Positions 1 to 9,131 are shown, numbered from the stretch's first letter. The stretch: DNA of 34,893 nucleotides from Prevotella sp. (GCA_017389705.1 JAFPEE010000253.1:1-34893), one strand, 5' to 3'. A program made the numbers and translations. The notes: generated by a model not told the origin, from the sequence alone.

Positions 1-1041
1 GCCAACCTTCAGGAATTCCTGAGCTGAACGGAGGTGCTGGCTCCATGACATTTCGCTAACGTGGATCAGACCCTCAACACCAGGCTGAATCTCAACGAAT
101 GCACCGTAGTCGGCAATAACGACTACCTTACCCTTTACGTGGTCGCCCACCTTGAGGTTAGCATCCAAAGCATCCCAAGGATGAGGAGTGAGCTGCTTCA
201 GACCCAGAGCGATGCGCTTCTTCTCCTCATCGAAGTCGAGGATAACGACGTTGATCTTCTGGTCGAGCTCAACAACCTTGTGGGGATCGTCTACGCGGCC
301 CCAAGAGAGGTCTGTAATGTGGATCAGTCCGTCAACACCACCCAAGTCTACGAATACGCCGTAGCTGGTAATGTTCTTAACGGTACCTTCAAGAATCTGA
401 CCCTTCTCGAGCTTAGACATAATCTCCTGCTTCTGAGCTTCAAGCTCAGCCTCGATAAGAGCCTTGTGTGATACAACTACGTTGCGGAACTCCTGATTGA
501 TCTTCACAATCTTGAACTCCATGGTCTTGTCTACGAACTGATCGTAGTCGCGTATTGGGTGAACGTCGATCTGTGAACCAGGAAGGAATGCCTCGATGCC
601 GAATACGTCGACAATCATACCACCCTTTGTGCGGCACTTGATGTAGCCGTTGATAACCTCCTGACTCTCAAGAGCTGCGTTGACACGCTCCCAAGACTTC
701 GACATGCGTGCTTTCTTGTGTGACAGGACGAGCTGACCCTTCTTGTCCTCAGCGTTCTCTACGTATACCTCTACGATATCACCGGCTTTCAGCTCGGGGT
801 TGTAGCGGAATTCGCTGGCGGGGATAATACCGTCGCTCTTGTAGCCGATGTTAACGACTACCTCTTTCTTGTCGACGCTGATAACCTTACCGTCAACAAC
901 CTGATGCTCGCTGACCTTGTTAAGGGTTTCGTCGTACGCCTTGTCAAGCTCTTCCTTGCTGACATTGGCGCTCGTGCCATTCTCGTACTGTTCCCAGTCG
1001 AAGTCCTGTAATGGCTGGACGTTCTTTGTTAATTCTGACAT
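1..1041 (-). CDS. rpsA: 30S ribosomal protein S1, N-terminal 347 residues (cut by window edge)
   Basis: The reverse strand stays open from an ATG at 1041 to the window edge without a stop, giving 347 residues of a protein usually near 590. At least four S1 (OB-fold) repeats are visible. Their signatures include GGMIVDVFGIEAFLPGSQ near residue 140, YGVFVDLGGVDGLIHITD near 227 and YGAFVEIQPGVEGLIHVSE near 312. S1 binds mRNA on the 30S subunit; in Bacteroidetes, where Shine-Dalgarno sequences are rare, it is expected to matter strongly for initiation. The start is fixed by the usual MSELTKN-like opening and a promoter about 80 bases upstream. The C-terminal repeats lie outside the window. Identification is firm. 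Confidence 0.97.
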   Translation of the reverse strand, partial: MSELTKNVQPLQDFDWEQYENGTSANVSKEELDKAYDETLNKVSEHQVVDGKVISVDKKEVVVNIGYKSDGIIPASEFRYNPELKAGDIVEVYVENAEDKKGQLVLSHKKARMSKSWERVNAALESQEVINGYIKCRTKGGMIVDVFGIEAFLPGSQIDVHPIRDYDQFVDKTMEFKIVKINQEFRNVVVSHKALIEAELEAQKQEIMSKLEKGQILEGTVKNITSYGVFVDLGGVDGLIHITDLSWGRVDDPHKVVELDQKINVVILDFDEEKKRIALGLKQLTPHPWDALDANLKVGDHVKGKVVVIADYGAFVEIQPGVEGLIHVSEMSWSQHLRSAQEFLKVG

Positions 1042-1128
1042 AATTTTAATAAAAGTTTTGTTTGTAATTAATAAAGTTAGACTTTATGTTTATTCGCGCC
1101 TGCGCCCATATATGCGCAAAAGCGGCTG

Positions 1129-1160
1129 CAAAGGTACGCATTTTTCTGTTTACCACCAAA
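1129..1160 (-). promoter_or_regulatory. Bacteroidetes-type promoter of rpsA
   Basis: On the reverse strand TACCTTTG (1136-1129) matches the -7 consensus TAnnTTTG exactly, and TTTG (1160-1157) matches the -33 element with a 20-base spacer. The predicted start of transcription is near 1125, leaving an untranslated leader of roughly 80 bases. That leader contains GC-rich complementary stretches (1096-1126) that could fold. I cannot tell whether it is an autoregulatory leader. Confidence 0.7.
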
Positions 1161-1274
1161 TATTTACCTTATTATTTTCTGTTTTCCTTAGGCGCCATGC
1201 ACTTTGTATCGTTATGAAGAGTTACTGTTAATACAGCAAATTGTTGCTTTTTTGCAAAAAAGTGTGAGATTTAT

Positions 1275-1305
1275 TTTGTTGTTTCATGGAAAATACGTAC
1301 TTTTG
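1275..1305 (+). promoter_or_regulatory. Promoter of the leu/ile operon
   Basis: TTTG at 1275-1278 and TACTTTTG at 1298-1305 fit the Bacteroidetes -33/-7 consensus with a 19-base spacer. The predicted start of transcription is near 1309, 23 bases before the leader peptide ATG at 1332. The spacing makes the whole attenuator part of the transcript. Confidence 0.75.
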
Positions 1306-1331
1306 CAACCGAAATAAGCGAAATAGTGACA

Positions 1332-1409
1332 ATGACGAGTCTTCATCTGATTAGCAACCTGATTATTATTCGACTGCGTAAAGTAGTCGGAAGTGATAGG
1401 GCATGCTAA
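1332..1409 (+). CDS. Leader peptide of the branched-chain amino acid operon (25 codons)
   Basis: This short frame opens with ATG at 1332 and ends with TAA at 1407. Ten of its 25 residues are branched-chain: Leu at 4, 6, 10 and 15, Ile at 7, 11, 12 and 13, Val at 18 and 19. The densest run is L-I-I-I at residues 10-13, followed by R-L. Its 3' half overlaps the pause hairpin and the antiterminator strand, as in classical ribosome-mediated attenuation of leu and ilv operons. The peptide is expected to have no function beyond stalling the ribosome when charged Leu or Ile tRNA is scarce. It has no Shine-Dalgarno sequence, which is normal for the phylum. It was identified by codon content and position relative to the terminator at 1445-1488; it is not a homology call. 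Confidence 0.8.
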   Translation: MTSLHLISNLIIIRLRKVVGSDRAC

Positions 1410-1463
1410 TAATAAAGGTATAGACAAGATAGATACAAACAACGCGAGCCTTTCTCACTTCCG
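1371..1463 (+). promoter_or_regulatory. Attenuator: pause hairpin and antiterminator
   Basis: Two mutually exclusive structures can be read. The pause/protector hairpin pairs 1371-1377 with 1383-1389 (seven pairs, one G-U, five-base loop) inside the leader peptide frame. The antiterminator pairs CGGAAGTGA (1388-1396) with TCACTTCCG (1455-1463), nine perfect pairs, using the ascending arm and loop of the terminator. A ribosome stalled on the Leu/Ile codons at 1359-1376 would cover the 5' arm of the pause hairpin and free 1388-1396 for antitermination. A ribosome that reaches the stop codon would favour the terminator. The regulatory logic is inferred from the known leu/ilv/his type. Confidence 0.75.
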
Positions 1464-1488
1464 AGTGCGAGAGGCTTGTTTCGTTTTT
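1445..1488 (+). terminator. Intrinsic terminator of the attenuator
   Basis: Arms 1445-1459 and 1464-1478 form a 15-position stem with a single U-C mismatch and two G-U pairs around a four-base loop TCCG. The U-rich tail TTTCGTTTTT follows at 1479-1488. It stands 68 bases before the leuA start codon, the right place to abort transcription of the whole operon. Confidence 0.85.
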
Positions 1489-1555
1489 GGAAAATAAGTT
1501 CACGACATCGATATGACGACATCACTCAAATAAAACAAAATAGACAACAACAACA

Positions 1556-3052
1556 ATGACAGACAGACTTTACATTTTTGACACGACGCTTCGCGACGGC
1601 GAGCAGGTGCCTGGATGCCAGCTCAACACGATTGAGAAGATTCAGGTAGCCAAGGCGCTCGAACAGTTGGGCGTCGATGTCATCGAAGCAGGATTTCCAG
1701 TATCAAGTCCTGGTGATTTCAATTCCGTTATAGAGATTTCAAAAGCCGTCACGTGGCCTACTATTTGTGCCCTGACTCGTGCCGTCCAACACGACATCGA
1801 CGTAGCTGTTGAGGCTTTGCAATATGCCAAACACAAGCGCATCCACACAGGTATTGGCACCAGCGACGAGCACATCAAGTATAAGTTCAACACAACTCGT
1901 GAGGACATCATCGAAAGAGCTGTGTGGGCCGTTAAGTATGCTCGTCAGTTTGTCGACGAGGTCGAGTTCTATGCCGAGGACGCTGGACGTACGGACAATG
2001 AGTATCTGGCGCAGGTCATCGAGGCTGTCATCAAGGCAGGTGCCACCGTAGTTAACATTCCAGACACTACGGGCTATTGTCTTCCCCTCGAGTTTGGCGA
2101 CAAGATAAAGTACTTGAAGGAACACGTCGACAACATCGACAAGGCCATCATCTCCACCCATTGCCACAACGACCTCGGAATGGCTACAGCTAATACGCTG
2201 GAGGGTGTGCTGAACGGTGCCCGTCAGGTAGAGGTGACTATTAACGGTATTGGTGAGCGTGCTGGCAATACCTCGCTTGAAGAGATTGCAATGATTCTGA
2301 AGTGCCACAAGAATATCCACATCGAGACCAATATCAACACTACGAAGATTTATCCCGTTAGCCGCATGGTGTCGAGCCTGATGAACATGCCTGTCCAACC
2401 GAACAAGGCCATCGTGGGTCGTAACGCTTTTGCTCACTCCTCAGGCATTCATCAGGATGGTGTGTTGAAGAATGTGCATACCTATGAAATCATCGACCCG
2501 AAGGATGTTGGCATCGACGACAATTCGATAGTGCTTACAGCCCGTTCTGGTCGTGCAGCATTAAAGTACCGTCTGGCCGCTAATGGCGTAGAACTATCGG
2601 AGGAGAAATTGGACAAGGTTTACGAGAACTTCCTCCAGCTGGCCGACCAGAAGAAGGAGGTGACCGATGCTGACGTGCTGATGCTGGCAGGTGCCGATAT
2701 GGCCGATGCTCATGCCGTAAGGCTTGATTTCCTGCAGGTGACGACGGGCAAGGGCGTGAAGAGTGTGGCCTCCATCGGACTCGATATATCAGGTCAGAAG
2801 TTCGAGGCTGCCGCATCAGGTAATGGCCCTGTCGATGCTGCCATCAAGGCATTGAAGAAAATCATCATGAAGCAGATGACGCTGAAGGAGTTTACCATCC
2901 AGGCCATTTCTAAGGGCTCGGACGACGTAGGTAAGGTGCACATGCAGGTGGAGTACGACGGAAGCCTGTACTATGGCTTTGGAGCCAATACGGATATCGT
3001 GACGGCCTCAGTAGAAGCATACATCGACTGTATTAACAAGTTTAAGAAATAA
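1556..3052 (+). CDS. leuA: 2-isopropylmalate synthase
   Basis: This 498-residue enzyme condenses acetyl-CoA with 2-oxoisovalerate, the first committed step of leucine synthesis. The DRE-TIM barrel opens with D9-T-T-L-R13-D14-G-E-Q. The metal site H202-x-H204-N205-D follows, then the conserved NGIGERAGN loop near residue 225. Residues from about 370 to the end form the LeuA dimer/allosteric domain that normally senses leucine, with [14 protein letters not shown] visible in it. Length is normal for the family. It is the first structural gene behind the attenuator and lies five bases from leuC. A paralogue two genes downstream differs in the substrate pocket (see cimA), so this copy is the better leucine-branch enzyme. 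Confidence 0.93.
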   Translation: MTDRLYIFDTTLRDGEQVPGCQLNTIEKIQVAKALEQLGVDVIEAGFPVSSPGDFNSVIEISKAVTWPTICALTRAVQHDIDVAVEALQYAKHKRIHTGIGTSDEHIKYKFNTTREDIIERAVWAVKYARQFVDEVEFYAEDAGRTDNEYLAQVIEAVIKAGATVVNIPDTTGYCLPLEFGDKIKYLKEHVDNIDKAIISTHCHNDLGMATANTLEGVLNGARQVEVTINGIGERAGNTSLEEIAMILKCHKNIHIETNINTTKIYPVSRMVSSLMNMPVQPNKAIVGRNAFAHSSGIHQDGVLKNVHTYEIIDPKDVGIDDNSIVLTARSGRAALKYRLAANGVELSEEKLDKVYENFLQLADQKKEVTDADVLMLAGADMADAHAVRLDFLQVTTGKGVKSVASIGLDISGQKFEAAASGNGPVDAAIKALKKIIMKQMTLKEFTIQAISKGSDDVGKVHMQVEYDGSLYYGFGANTDIVTASVEAYIDCINKFKK

Positions 3053-3056
3053 TGGT

Positions 3057-4451
3057 ATGAATACGCTATTCGACAAGATATGGGACCGGCACGTGGTGCA
3101 GGTAGTGGAGGACGGTCCAACTCAGCTCTACATCGACCGACTTTACTGTCATGAGGTGACTACGGCTCAGGCCTTCGACGGCATGAAGGCTCGCGGGCTG
3201 AAGTGTTTCCGTCCTGACCAGATTTTCTGCATGCCCGACCACAATACGCCTACGCACGACCAAGATAAACCCATTGCTGACCCTACGTCAGCCAAGCCTG
3301 TGGCTGTGCTGGAGCAGAATGCTCGTGAGTTCGGACTGACGTACTATGGCATGAATAGTAAGGACAACGGCATCATTCATGTCGTGGGTCCGGAGAAGGG
3401 GCTCTCGCTGCCAGGCATGACCATCGTTTGTGGCGATTCACACACATCGACGCATGGTGCTATGGGAGCTGTGGCTTTCGGCATCGGTACTTCGGAGGTA
3501 GAAATGGTACTGGCGTCGCAATGTATCCTGCAACAGAAGCCCCAGTCGATGCGCATCAGCATCAACGGACAGTTGGGTAGGGGAGTGACCCCCAAGGATG
3601 TAGCCCTATACCTGATGGCCCAGTTGACAACCTCTGGGGCTACCGGCTACTTCGTGGAGTATGCCGGCGACGTGGTGAGCTCGATGTCAATGGAGGGTCG
3701 ACTGACGCTCTGCAACCTTTCTATCGAGATGGGAGCACGAGGCGGATTCATCGCTCCCGACGAGACTACCTTCGAGTATATCAAGGGACGTGAGTATGCC
3801 CCAACAGGCGAAGCCTGGGATCAGGCTGTCAGTTATTGGAAAACGTTGCGTAGCGGCGACAATGCTGTCTTCGATAAGGAGCTGGTATTCAGCGCAGAAG
3901 ATATAGAACCGAGAATCACTTATGGAACCAATCCGGGTATGGGTATTGGTATTACAGAGGCGATACCAGCTACAGCTGAAGAGGCCCGTTCACCTCAGCA
4001 AAGCTTTGAAAAGGCTCTCTGTTACATGGGTTTCAAGGCTGGTGAGAAACTGCTGGGCAAGAAGGTGGATTACGTTTTCTTGGGTGCCTGCACCAATGGT
4101 CGCATTGAGGACTTCCGTGCTTTTGCCTCGATGGTGAAAGGTCGTAGGAAGGCCGATAGTGTGGTGGCCTGGCTGGTTCCTGGCTCGTGGGCTGTCGACA
4201 AGCAGATTCGTGAAGAAGGACTCGACAAGGTGCTTCAGGCATCAGGTTTCGAGATACGTCAACCTGGTTGTTCTGCCTGTCTGGCTATGAACGACGACAA
4301 AGTGCCTGCTGGCAAGCTCTGCGTTTCGACTTCGAATCGTAACTTCGAGGGGCGTCAGGGCCCAGGATCGCGTACCATCCTCGCTTCACCATTAGTAGCC
4401 GCAGCCGCAGCAATAACAGGAGTAATAACCGACCCAAGAGAGCTATTATGA
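3057..4451 (+). CDS. leuC: 3-isopropylmalate dehydratase, large subunit
   Basis: This 464-residue protein of the aconitase family carries the 4Fe-4S cluster that isomerises 2- to 3-isopropylmalate. The cluster cysteines are C345 in GACTNG and C405/C408 in GCSACLAMN. The substrate-binding block [19 protein letters not shown] is also intact. It works as a heterodimer with LeuD, whose start codon overlaps the leuC stop by four bases (ATGA), indicating translational coupling. In this operon the same enzyme should also convert citramalate to 3-methylmalate if the downstream synthase is a true CimA; that dual use is known for LeuCD in citramalate-pathway organisms and is inferred here. Confidence 0.96.
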   Translation: MNTLFDKIWDRHVVQVVEDGPTQLYIDRLYCHEVTTAQAFDGMKARGLKCFRPDQIFCMPDHNTPTHDQDKPIADPTSAKPVAVLEQNAREFGLTYYGMNSKDNGIIHVVGPEKGLSLPGMTIVCGDSHTSTHGAMGAVAFGIGTSEVEMVLASQCILQQKPQSMRISINGQLGRGVTPKDVALYLMAQLTTSGATGYFVEYAGDVVSSMSMEGRLTLCNLSIEMGARGGFIAPDETTFEYIKGREYAPTGEAWDQAVSYWKTLRSGDNAVFDKELVFSAEDIEPRITYGTNPGMGIGITEAIPATAEEARSPQQSFEKALCYMGFKAGEKLLGKKVDYVFLGACTNGRIEDFRAFASMVKGRRKADSVVAWLVPGSWAVDKQIREEGLDKVLQASGFEIRQPGCSACLAMNDDKVPAGKLCVSTSNRNFEGRQGPGSRTILASPLVAAAAAITGVITDPRELL

Positions 4452-5044
4452 AACAGAAATTCAACGTTATAACAAGCACCTGCGTTCCTCTGCCGTTAGA
4501 GAACGTAGATACCGACCAGATTATCCCGGCCCGATTCCTGAAGGCAACGACAAGGGAAGAGAAGTTTTTTGGTGATAACCTGTTTCGCGACTGGCGATAC
4601 AATGCTGACGGAACGGTAAACGAACATTTCGTGCTCAACGACCCTACTTACTCAGGTTGCATCCTCGTGGCTGGCAAGAACTTCGGAAGCGGAAGCAGTC
4701 GCGAGCATGCCGCATGGGCCATTGCAGGCTATGGTTTCCGTGTGGTCATCAGTTCGTTCTTTGCTGATATCCATAAGAACAACGAACTCAATAACTTCGT
4801 ACTGCCTGTAGTGGTCAGCGAAAGCTTCTTGAAAGAGCTTTTCGACAGCATTCAGAACGACCCCAAGACATTGGTCGAAGTTGATTTGCCTCGCCAGACC
4901 GTGACCAATAAAGCCACAGGCCACTCTGAGCAGTTTGAGATTAACGGCTATAAGAAACATTGTCTGATGGAAGGACTTGATGACATAGACTTCCTCGTTC
5001 AGAACAAAGAGAAGATAGAACAATGGGAACAGCACAACAAGTAA
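4448..5044 (+). CDS. leuD: 3-isopropylmalate dehydratase, small subunit
   Basis: The 198-residue swivelling domain of isopropylmalate isomerase. Characteristic blocks are [14 protein letters not shown] near the N terminus, [15 protein letters not shown] near residue 75 (the substrate-recognition loop) and FADIHKNN near 100. It starts on the ATGA shared with leuC and ends inside the start of the next gene, which begins 22 bases before the leuD stop. The tight overlaps indicate a single coupled message. Confidence 0.95.
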   Translation: MKQKFNVITSTCVPLPLENVDTDQIIPARFLKATTREEKFFGDNLFRDWRYNADGTVNEHFVLNDPTYSGCILVAGKNFGSGSSREHAAWAIAGYGFRVVISSFFADIHKNNELNNFVLPVVVSESFLKELFDSIQNDPKTLVEVDLPRQTVTNKATGHSEQFEINGYKKHCLMEGLDDIDFLVQNKEKIEQWEQHNK

Positions 5045-6606
5045 ACAGCTACAAGCGCATCGCACCCTTCATTGAGATTATGGACTCGACGTTGCGCGAT
5101 GGCGAACAGACCAATGGCGTCTCGTTCTTGCCCCATGAGAAGCTGGTCATGGCCCGCAAACTGCTCTATGATGTCAACGTAGACCGTATCGAGGTGGCTT
5201 CGGCACGTGTCTCTGAAGGCGAACGCGAGGCCGTGACCAAGATATGTACCTTTGCCGAGAAGACAGGCCTGCTGGAGCGTGTCGAGGTGCTGGGCTTCAT
5301 CGATGGTGGTAAGAGCATCGATTGGATAGCTGAGTGTGGTGGCCGTGTCATCAACCTGTTGGCCAAGGGCTCGCTCAAGCATTGCACCCACCAGTTGCAC
5401 AAGACTCCTAAGGAGCACATTGCCGACATTAAGCGAGAGTTGGAGTATGCCGCCAAGCGCGGTATCAGCGTCAACCTCTACCTGGAGGACTGGTCGAACG
5501 GTATGAAGGATTCTCCTGAGTACGTCTACCAGCTGATGGATATGCTGACCGTCGATAGTCAATTGCCAACAACCATCAAGCGTTTCATGCTGCCTGACAC
5601 CTTAGGCGTGATGAATCCTCTGCAGGTGGTGGAGTACTTTCGTAAGATGGAAAAACGCTACCCACAAGTACACTTCGACTTCCACGCTCACAACGACTAC
5701 GACCTGGCAGTATCCAATTCGCTGGCAGCTGTATTGAGTGGTGCCAAAGGATTGCATGTGACAGTTAACGGGTTGGGAGAGCGATGCGGCAATGCGCCGA
5801 TGGCCTCTGTGCAGGCTATTCTGAAAGACCAGTTCCATGCAAAGACCAATCTAGTGGAGAGTCAGCTGAACGACCTCTCGCGAATGGTCGAGAGTTTTAG
5901 CGGTATCAACGTGGCCCCCAACCAGCCGATAGTAGGCGAGAATGTGTTCACGCAGGTTGCTGGTGTGCATGCCGATGGCGACACGAAGGACCAGCTCTAC
6001 TACAACGAGCTGATGCCAGAACGCTTTGGTCGAAAGCGTGAATATGCCTTGGGCAAGCAGAGCGGACGTGCTAACATTGCCAAGAATCTGGAGGAACTGG
6101 GTTTGGAACTGACTCCTGAACAGACACGTCGAGTGACTGAGCGTATTACCGAGTTGGGTGACAAAAAGGAGATTGTCACTCAGGATGACCTTCCTTACAT
6201 CGTCAGCGACGTGCTGAAACATGACGGTTCGGAGGATAAAGTGAAACTCATCAGCTACGTGGTCTCAACGGCTTACGGCCTGAAGCCTGGAGCCAATGTA
6301 CGAGTAGAGATTAATGGACAGCAGTATGAGGCAGGTGCTACAGGCGACGGCCAGTACGACGCCTTTGTTAAAGCCCTGCGCTTCATTTATAAGAAGTACC
6401 TTGACCGTACGTTCCCCATCCTGGCCAATTACCAGGTTTCCATTCCTCCTGGCGGACGTACGGATGCCTTGGTGCAGGCGGTTATCTCGTGGCACTATAA
6501 GGATGGATTGCTGCGTACCCGTGGCTTGGATGCCGACCAGACGGATGCAGCCATCAAGGCAACGTTCAAGATGCTGAATATTGTAGAGAACGAAACAACG
6601 AAATAA
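5023..6606 (+). CDS. cimA: Probable (R)-citramalate synthase, Leptospira type
   Basis: A 527-residue member of the LeuA/homocitrate synthase family, clearly distinct from the leuA at 1556. The DRE-TIM barrel has D21, R25 and the metal site H221-x-H223-N224-D. A C-terminal LeuA-type regulatory domain covers about 385-527. From memory of the Leptospira interrogans enzyme, its three hydrophobic pyruvate-pocket residues (L81, L104, Y144) align here with L90, L113 and Y153, and long blocks such as YLEDWSNG, VGENVFTQ and GVHADGD match. It would join pyruvate and acetyl-CoA to give citramalate, which LeuCD and LeuB carry to 2-oxobutyrate, a threonine-independent route to isoleucine. A second isopropylmalate synthase is the alternative; an assay would decide. 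Confidence 0.75.
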   Translation: MGTAQQVNSYKRIAPFIEIMDSTLRDGEQTNGVSFLPHEKLVMARKLLYDVNVDRIEVASARVSEGEREAVTKICTFAEKTGLLERVEVLGFIDGGKSIDWIAECGGRVINLLAKGSLKHCTHQLHKTPKEHIADIKRELEYAAKRGISVNLYLEDWSNGMKDSPEYVYQLMDMLTVDSQLPTTIKRFMLPDTLGVMNPLQVVEYFRKMEKRYPQVHFDFHAHNDYDLAVSNSLAAVLSGAKGLHVTVNGLGERCGNAPMASVQAILKDQFHAKTNLVESQLNDLSRMVESFSGINVAPNQPIVGENVFTQVAGVHADGDTKDQLYYNELMPERFGRKREYALGKQSGRANIAKNLEELGLELTPEQTRRVTERITELGDKKEIVTQDDLPYIVSDVLKHDGSEDKVKLISYVVSTAYGLKPGANVRVEINGQQYEAGATGDGQYDAFVKALRFIYKKYLDRTFPILANYQVSIPPGGRTDALVQAVISWHYKDGLLRTRGLDADQTDAAIKATFKMLNIVENETTK

Positions 6607-6631
6607 GCGAATATAGTTAAAAGATAAAGTT

Positions 6632-7693
6632 ATGAGACTGAAAATTGCCGTATTGCCAGGTGATGGCATAGGACCAGAGATTATGAGGCAAGGTGTCGCA
6701 GTAATGGATGCAATAGCAGCCAAGTTCGGACACGAGTTTGAATACGAAGAGGCCATAGTGGGAGCCTGTGCCATTGAAGCCTGTGGTGACCCCTATCCAG
6801 CATCTACCCATGAGGTATGTATGAAGGCCGATGCGGTACTCTTTGCTGCCGTGGGCGATTTGAAATACGACAACAATCCCACGCTTCCCATTCGTCCTGA
6901 GACGGGCTTGCTGGCTATGCGCAAACAGCTGGGACTGTTTGCCAACGTTCGTCCGGTTGCTACCTTCGACTGCTTGTTGCACAAGTCACCCCTGAAGGAC
7001 GAACTGCTGCGAGGTGCTGACTTCATCGTGTTGCGTGAGTTGACAGGAGGTATGTATTTTGGTGAGAAGTATCAGGACAATGATAAGGCCTATGATACCG
7101 ACATTTACACCCGTCCTGAAATTGAGCGTATCCTGAAGCTGGCCTTCGAGATGGCTATGCAACGCAAGCGTCATCTTACTGTCGTTGACAAGGCCAACGT
7201 GCTGGCATCAAGTCGTTTGTGGCGTCAGATTGCACAAGAGATGGAACCTCAATATCCAGATGTAAAGACAGATTATATGTTCATTGACAACGCTTCGATG
7301 CGAGTGTTGACCGAGCCTCGCTACTTTGATGTTATCGTGACAGAGAACACCTTTGGCGATATCTTGACGGACGAAACCTCGTGCATCACAGGTTCTATGG
7401 GTCTGCAACCTTCATCGTCGCTGGGTGAGCACACGCCACTCTTCGAACCCGTTCACGGCTCATGGCCACAAGCAGCAGGTCAGAATCTGGCAAACCCGTT
7501 GGCACAAATTCTCTCAGCTGCCATGCTCCTTGAGCATTTTGGGCTGAACAAGGAAGGCGCCTTGGTGCGCGATGCTGTCAACGCCTCACTCAATGCCAAT
7601 GTCCGCACCCCTGAGATTCAGGTAGAAGGTGGCGAAAAGTATGGAACAAAAGAAGTAGGACAATGGATTGTAGACTATATCGAAAAGGCTTAG
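6632..7693 (+). CDS. leuB: 3-isopropylmalate dehydrogenase
   Basis: A 353-residue NAD-dependent beta-decarboxylating dehydrogenase that makes 2-oxoisocaproate from 3-isopropylmalate. It has GDGIGPEI at the N terminus, the conserved DNASMRVL and [15 protein letters not shown] regions and the nucleotide-site block EPVHGSWP. The start lies 25 bases after the cimA stop. In this operon it could also oxidise 3-methylmalate for the isoleucine branch. The last 31 bases overlap the proposed start of the TPR gene. Confidence 0.95.
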   Translation: MRLKIAVLPGDGIGPEIMRQGVAVMDAIAAKFGHEFEYEEAIVGACAIEACGDPYPASTHEVCMKADAVLFAAVGDLKYDNNPTLPIRPETGLLAMRKQLGLFANVRPVATFDCLLHKSPLKDELLRGADFIVLRELTGGMYFGEKYQDNDKAYDTDIYTRPEIERILKLAFEMAMQRKRHLTVVDKANVLASSRLWRQIAQEMEPQYPDVKTDYMFIDNASMRVLTEPRYFDVIVTENTFGDILTDETSCITGSMGLQPSSSLGEHTPLFEPVHGSWPQAAGQNLANPLAQILSAAMLLEHFGLNKEGALVRDAVNASLNANVRTPEIQVEGGEKYGTKEVGQWIVDYIEKA

Positions 7694-8376
7694 GCTTTTG
7701 GCTGTTAGCTATAGGCTTTTGGCTTGCTCCGCAGGCAGCAGATGGCCAAGAGCTGAATGTCGCCACTCCCAACTGGCGTGACACGCTGAACATGCTGAAC
7801 AAGCAGATTAATGAGTCGCCCTGGTCTACCGACTTGCACCTGCGCAAGGCTGCGGCCAACCTGGAGTTGAAGCAATGGCAGTATGCCGTCGACGAGTATG
7901 CCCTTATTCTGCAAAAGGATTCACGCAACCCTGCCGCTCTGTTCTATCGGGCCTATGCCAACACCCATCTGCGTCGCTTCGACCTGGCTCGCAACGATCT
8001 GAACGACCTGCTGACCTTCCTGCCGCGACATTTTGAGGCCCGTCTCTCGCTGGCTGTCGTATTGCAGCAGTTAGGCAAGAAGCAAGAAGCACTCGACCAG
8101 CTGAACCAGACCATCGAGATGTATGCTGACTCAGCTGTGGCCTATGCCGCTCGAGCTAATCTGGAGCGCCAGATGAAGCAGGACGAGGCTGCGTTGTATG
8201 ACTGGGAATGTGCTGAGAAGTTGTCACCTCGCGATCCGACCTATGTCGTCTCGCATGTCGACTTGCTGCTGGTGCTTGAGCGTCGTCAGGAAGCCCGTCG
8301 TGTGCTCGATGCAGCCGTCAAGCGAGGCATTCCCAAAGGAATGTTGCTCGAATGGTACGATAAGACGAAAAGGTAA
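7663..8376 (+). CDS. Secreted tetratricopeptide-repeat protein
   Basis: A 237-residue protein with a Sec signal peptide: basic MDCRLYRK, hydrophobic [12 protein letters not shown], then a likely signal peptidase I site near AADG-Q at residues 26-29. About four helical TPR units follow from residue 37, with visible repeats around [27 protein letters not shown] and [16 protein letters not shown]. It probably acts in the periplasm as a binding scaffold; its partner is unknown. The start is placed inside leuB (31-base overlap) because only that start supplies a complete signal peptide. The signal peptide core is encoded by a heptanucleotide repeat (7691-7725). It is likely co-transcribed with the leu operon. 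Confidence 0.75.
   Translation: MDCRLYRKGLGFWLLAIGFWLAPQAADGQELNVATPNWRDTLNMLNKQINESPWSTDLHLRKAAANLELKQWQYAVDEYALILQKDSRNPAALFYRAYANTHLRRFDLARNDLNDLLTFLPRHFEARLSLAVVLQQLGKKQEALDQLNQTIEMYADSAVAYAARANLERQMKQDEAALYDWECAEKLSPRDPTYVVSHVDLLLVLERRQEARRVLDAAVKRGIPKGMLLEWYDKTKR
7691..7725 (+). repeat. Heptanucleotide tandem repeat inside the TPR gene
   Basis: Five consecutive seven-base units: TAGGCTT, TTGGCTG, TTAGCTA, TAGGCTT, TTGGCTT. The array begins on the leuB stop codon and encodes the hydrophobic core of the TPR protein's signal peptide. It belongs to the same TTRGCTT-like family as the array at 12009-12036. Confidence 0.7.
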
Positions 8377-8398
8377 ACGCTAAACACATTGCATTTCC

Positions 8399-9091
8399 AT
8401 GAAGAAAAAGAAGAAAAGTCTGACCAAACGCCAGTTTGTATTGTTGTTTTTCGCCATTGTCGTCTTGTTGGCAGTGGCTAAAAAGTTCTCGTATAGCTCC
8501 AGCCATCCCCAACCTGTCAGCAGCTCTTTGAACATTACTACCCCTCATCGCATTTTGAGCGTCCCTAACTACAAGGCCGCTTTCCCCGATAGCCAGAGTG
8601 TACAGATAGTAGCCGCAGAACGCTGGGGTGTGCGGCCCGTCAAGAACCGTGAGGATGCTGAGAAGCGCAAGAAAGAGTTGGTGTATGTCGGCGAGAGTCC
8701 CTACTACCATGTTGACCGCCTGAACAGCAGCATTCCCTATCTGGTACCACGTGCTGCCGTCCTGTTGCAGGACATCGGCAAGGCGTTCTACGACAGCCTC
8801 TACGTCAAGGGTATTCCCATGAATCAGCTCATCGTCACCAGCGTGTTGCGCTCTATGGACGACGTGGAAAAGCTGCAGCGCCACAACCAGAATGCCACAG
8901 AACGTTCATGTCACCTCTTTGGAACCACCTTCGACATCTGCTACAACCGGTATCATCCTGTGGTGCAACCTGTTCGCGACGATACGCTCAAGTGGGTGCT
9001 TTCCGAGGTGCTTCGTGACAAGCGACAAGAGGGACGTTGCTACATCAAATACGATGTCAAGCAAGGTTGTTTCCACATGACCGTCAGGTAA
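8399..9091 (+). CDS. DUF5715-family protein with an M15-peptidase-like metal motif
   Basis: A 230-residue membrane-anchored protein: very basic N terminus (MKKKKKSLTKR), one transmembrane segment at about 12-29 and a periplasmic domain. I recognise the overall type as DUF5715 of Bacteroidetes. Residues S170-x-H172-x2-G175-x3-D179 follow the zinc motif SxHxxGxxxD of M15 (VanY/DD-carboxypeptidase) enzymes. H226 near the C terminus, in CFHMTVR, could be the third ligand, and R151 in the preceding TSVLRS strand resembles the M15 substrate arginine. A peptidoglycan hydrolase role is therefore plausible but inferred. It sits 22 bases after the TPR gene and is probably the last gene of the transcript. 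Confidence 0.75.
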   Translation: MKKKKKSLTKRQFVLLFFAIVVLLAVAKKFSYSSSHPQPVSSSLNITTPHRILSVPNYKAAFPDSQSVQIVAAERWGVRPVKNREDAEKRKKELVYVGESPYYHVDRLNSSIPYLVPRAAVLLQDIGKAFYDSLYVKGIPMNQLIVTSVLRSMDDVEKLQRHNQNATERSCHLFGTTFDICYNRYHPVVQPVRDDTLKWVLSEVLRDKRQEGRCYIKYDVKQGCFHMTVR

Positions 9092-9131
9092 GAGGTGTCT
9101 GATTTATCAAGAAAAAGTACGTTCTCCTGAT

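Noticed and set aside
61-471. Plus-strand open frame of 136 codons at the left edge
   Set aside because: It lies antisense inside rpsA, whose S1 repeats are unmistakable on the other strand.
917-1231. Plus-strand frame spanning the rpsA start and promoter
   Set aside because: It overlaps the rpsA start and its promoter in antisense and has no protein-like features.
1479-1555. T-box or other tRNA-sensing leader before leuA
   Set aside because: No T-box sequence or specifier arrangement is visible, and the leader peptide attenuator explains the structures present.
1739-2437. 232-codon reverse frame within leuA
   Set aside because: Shadow of leuA; the forward frame carries all catalytic motifs.
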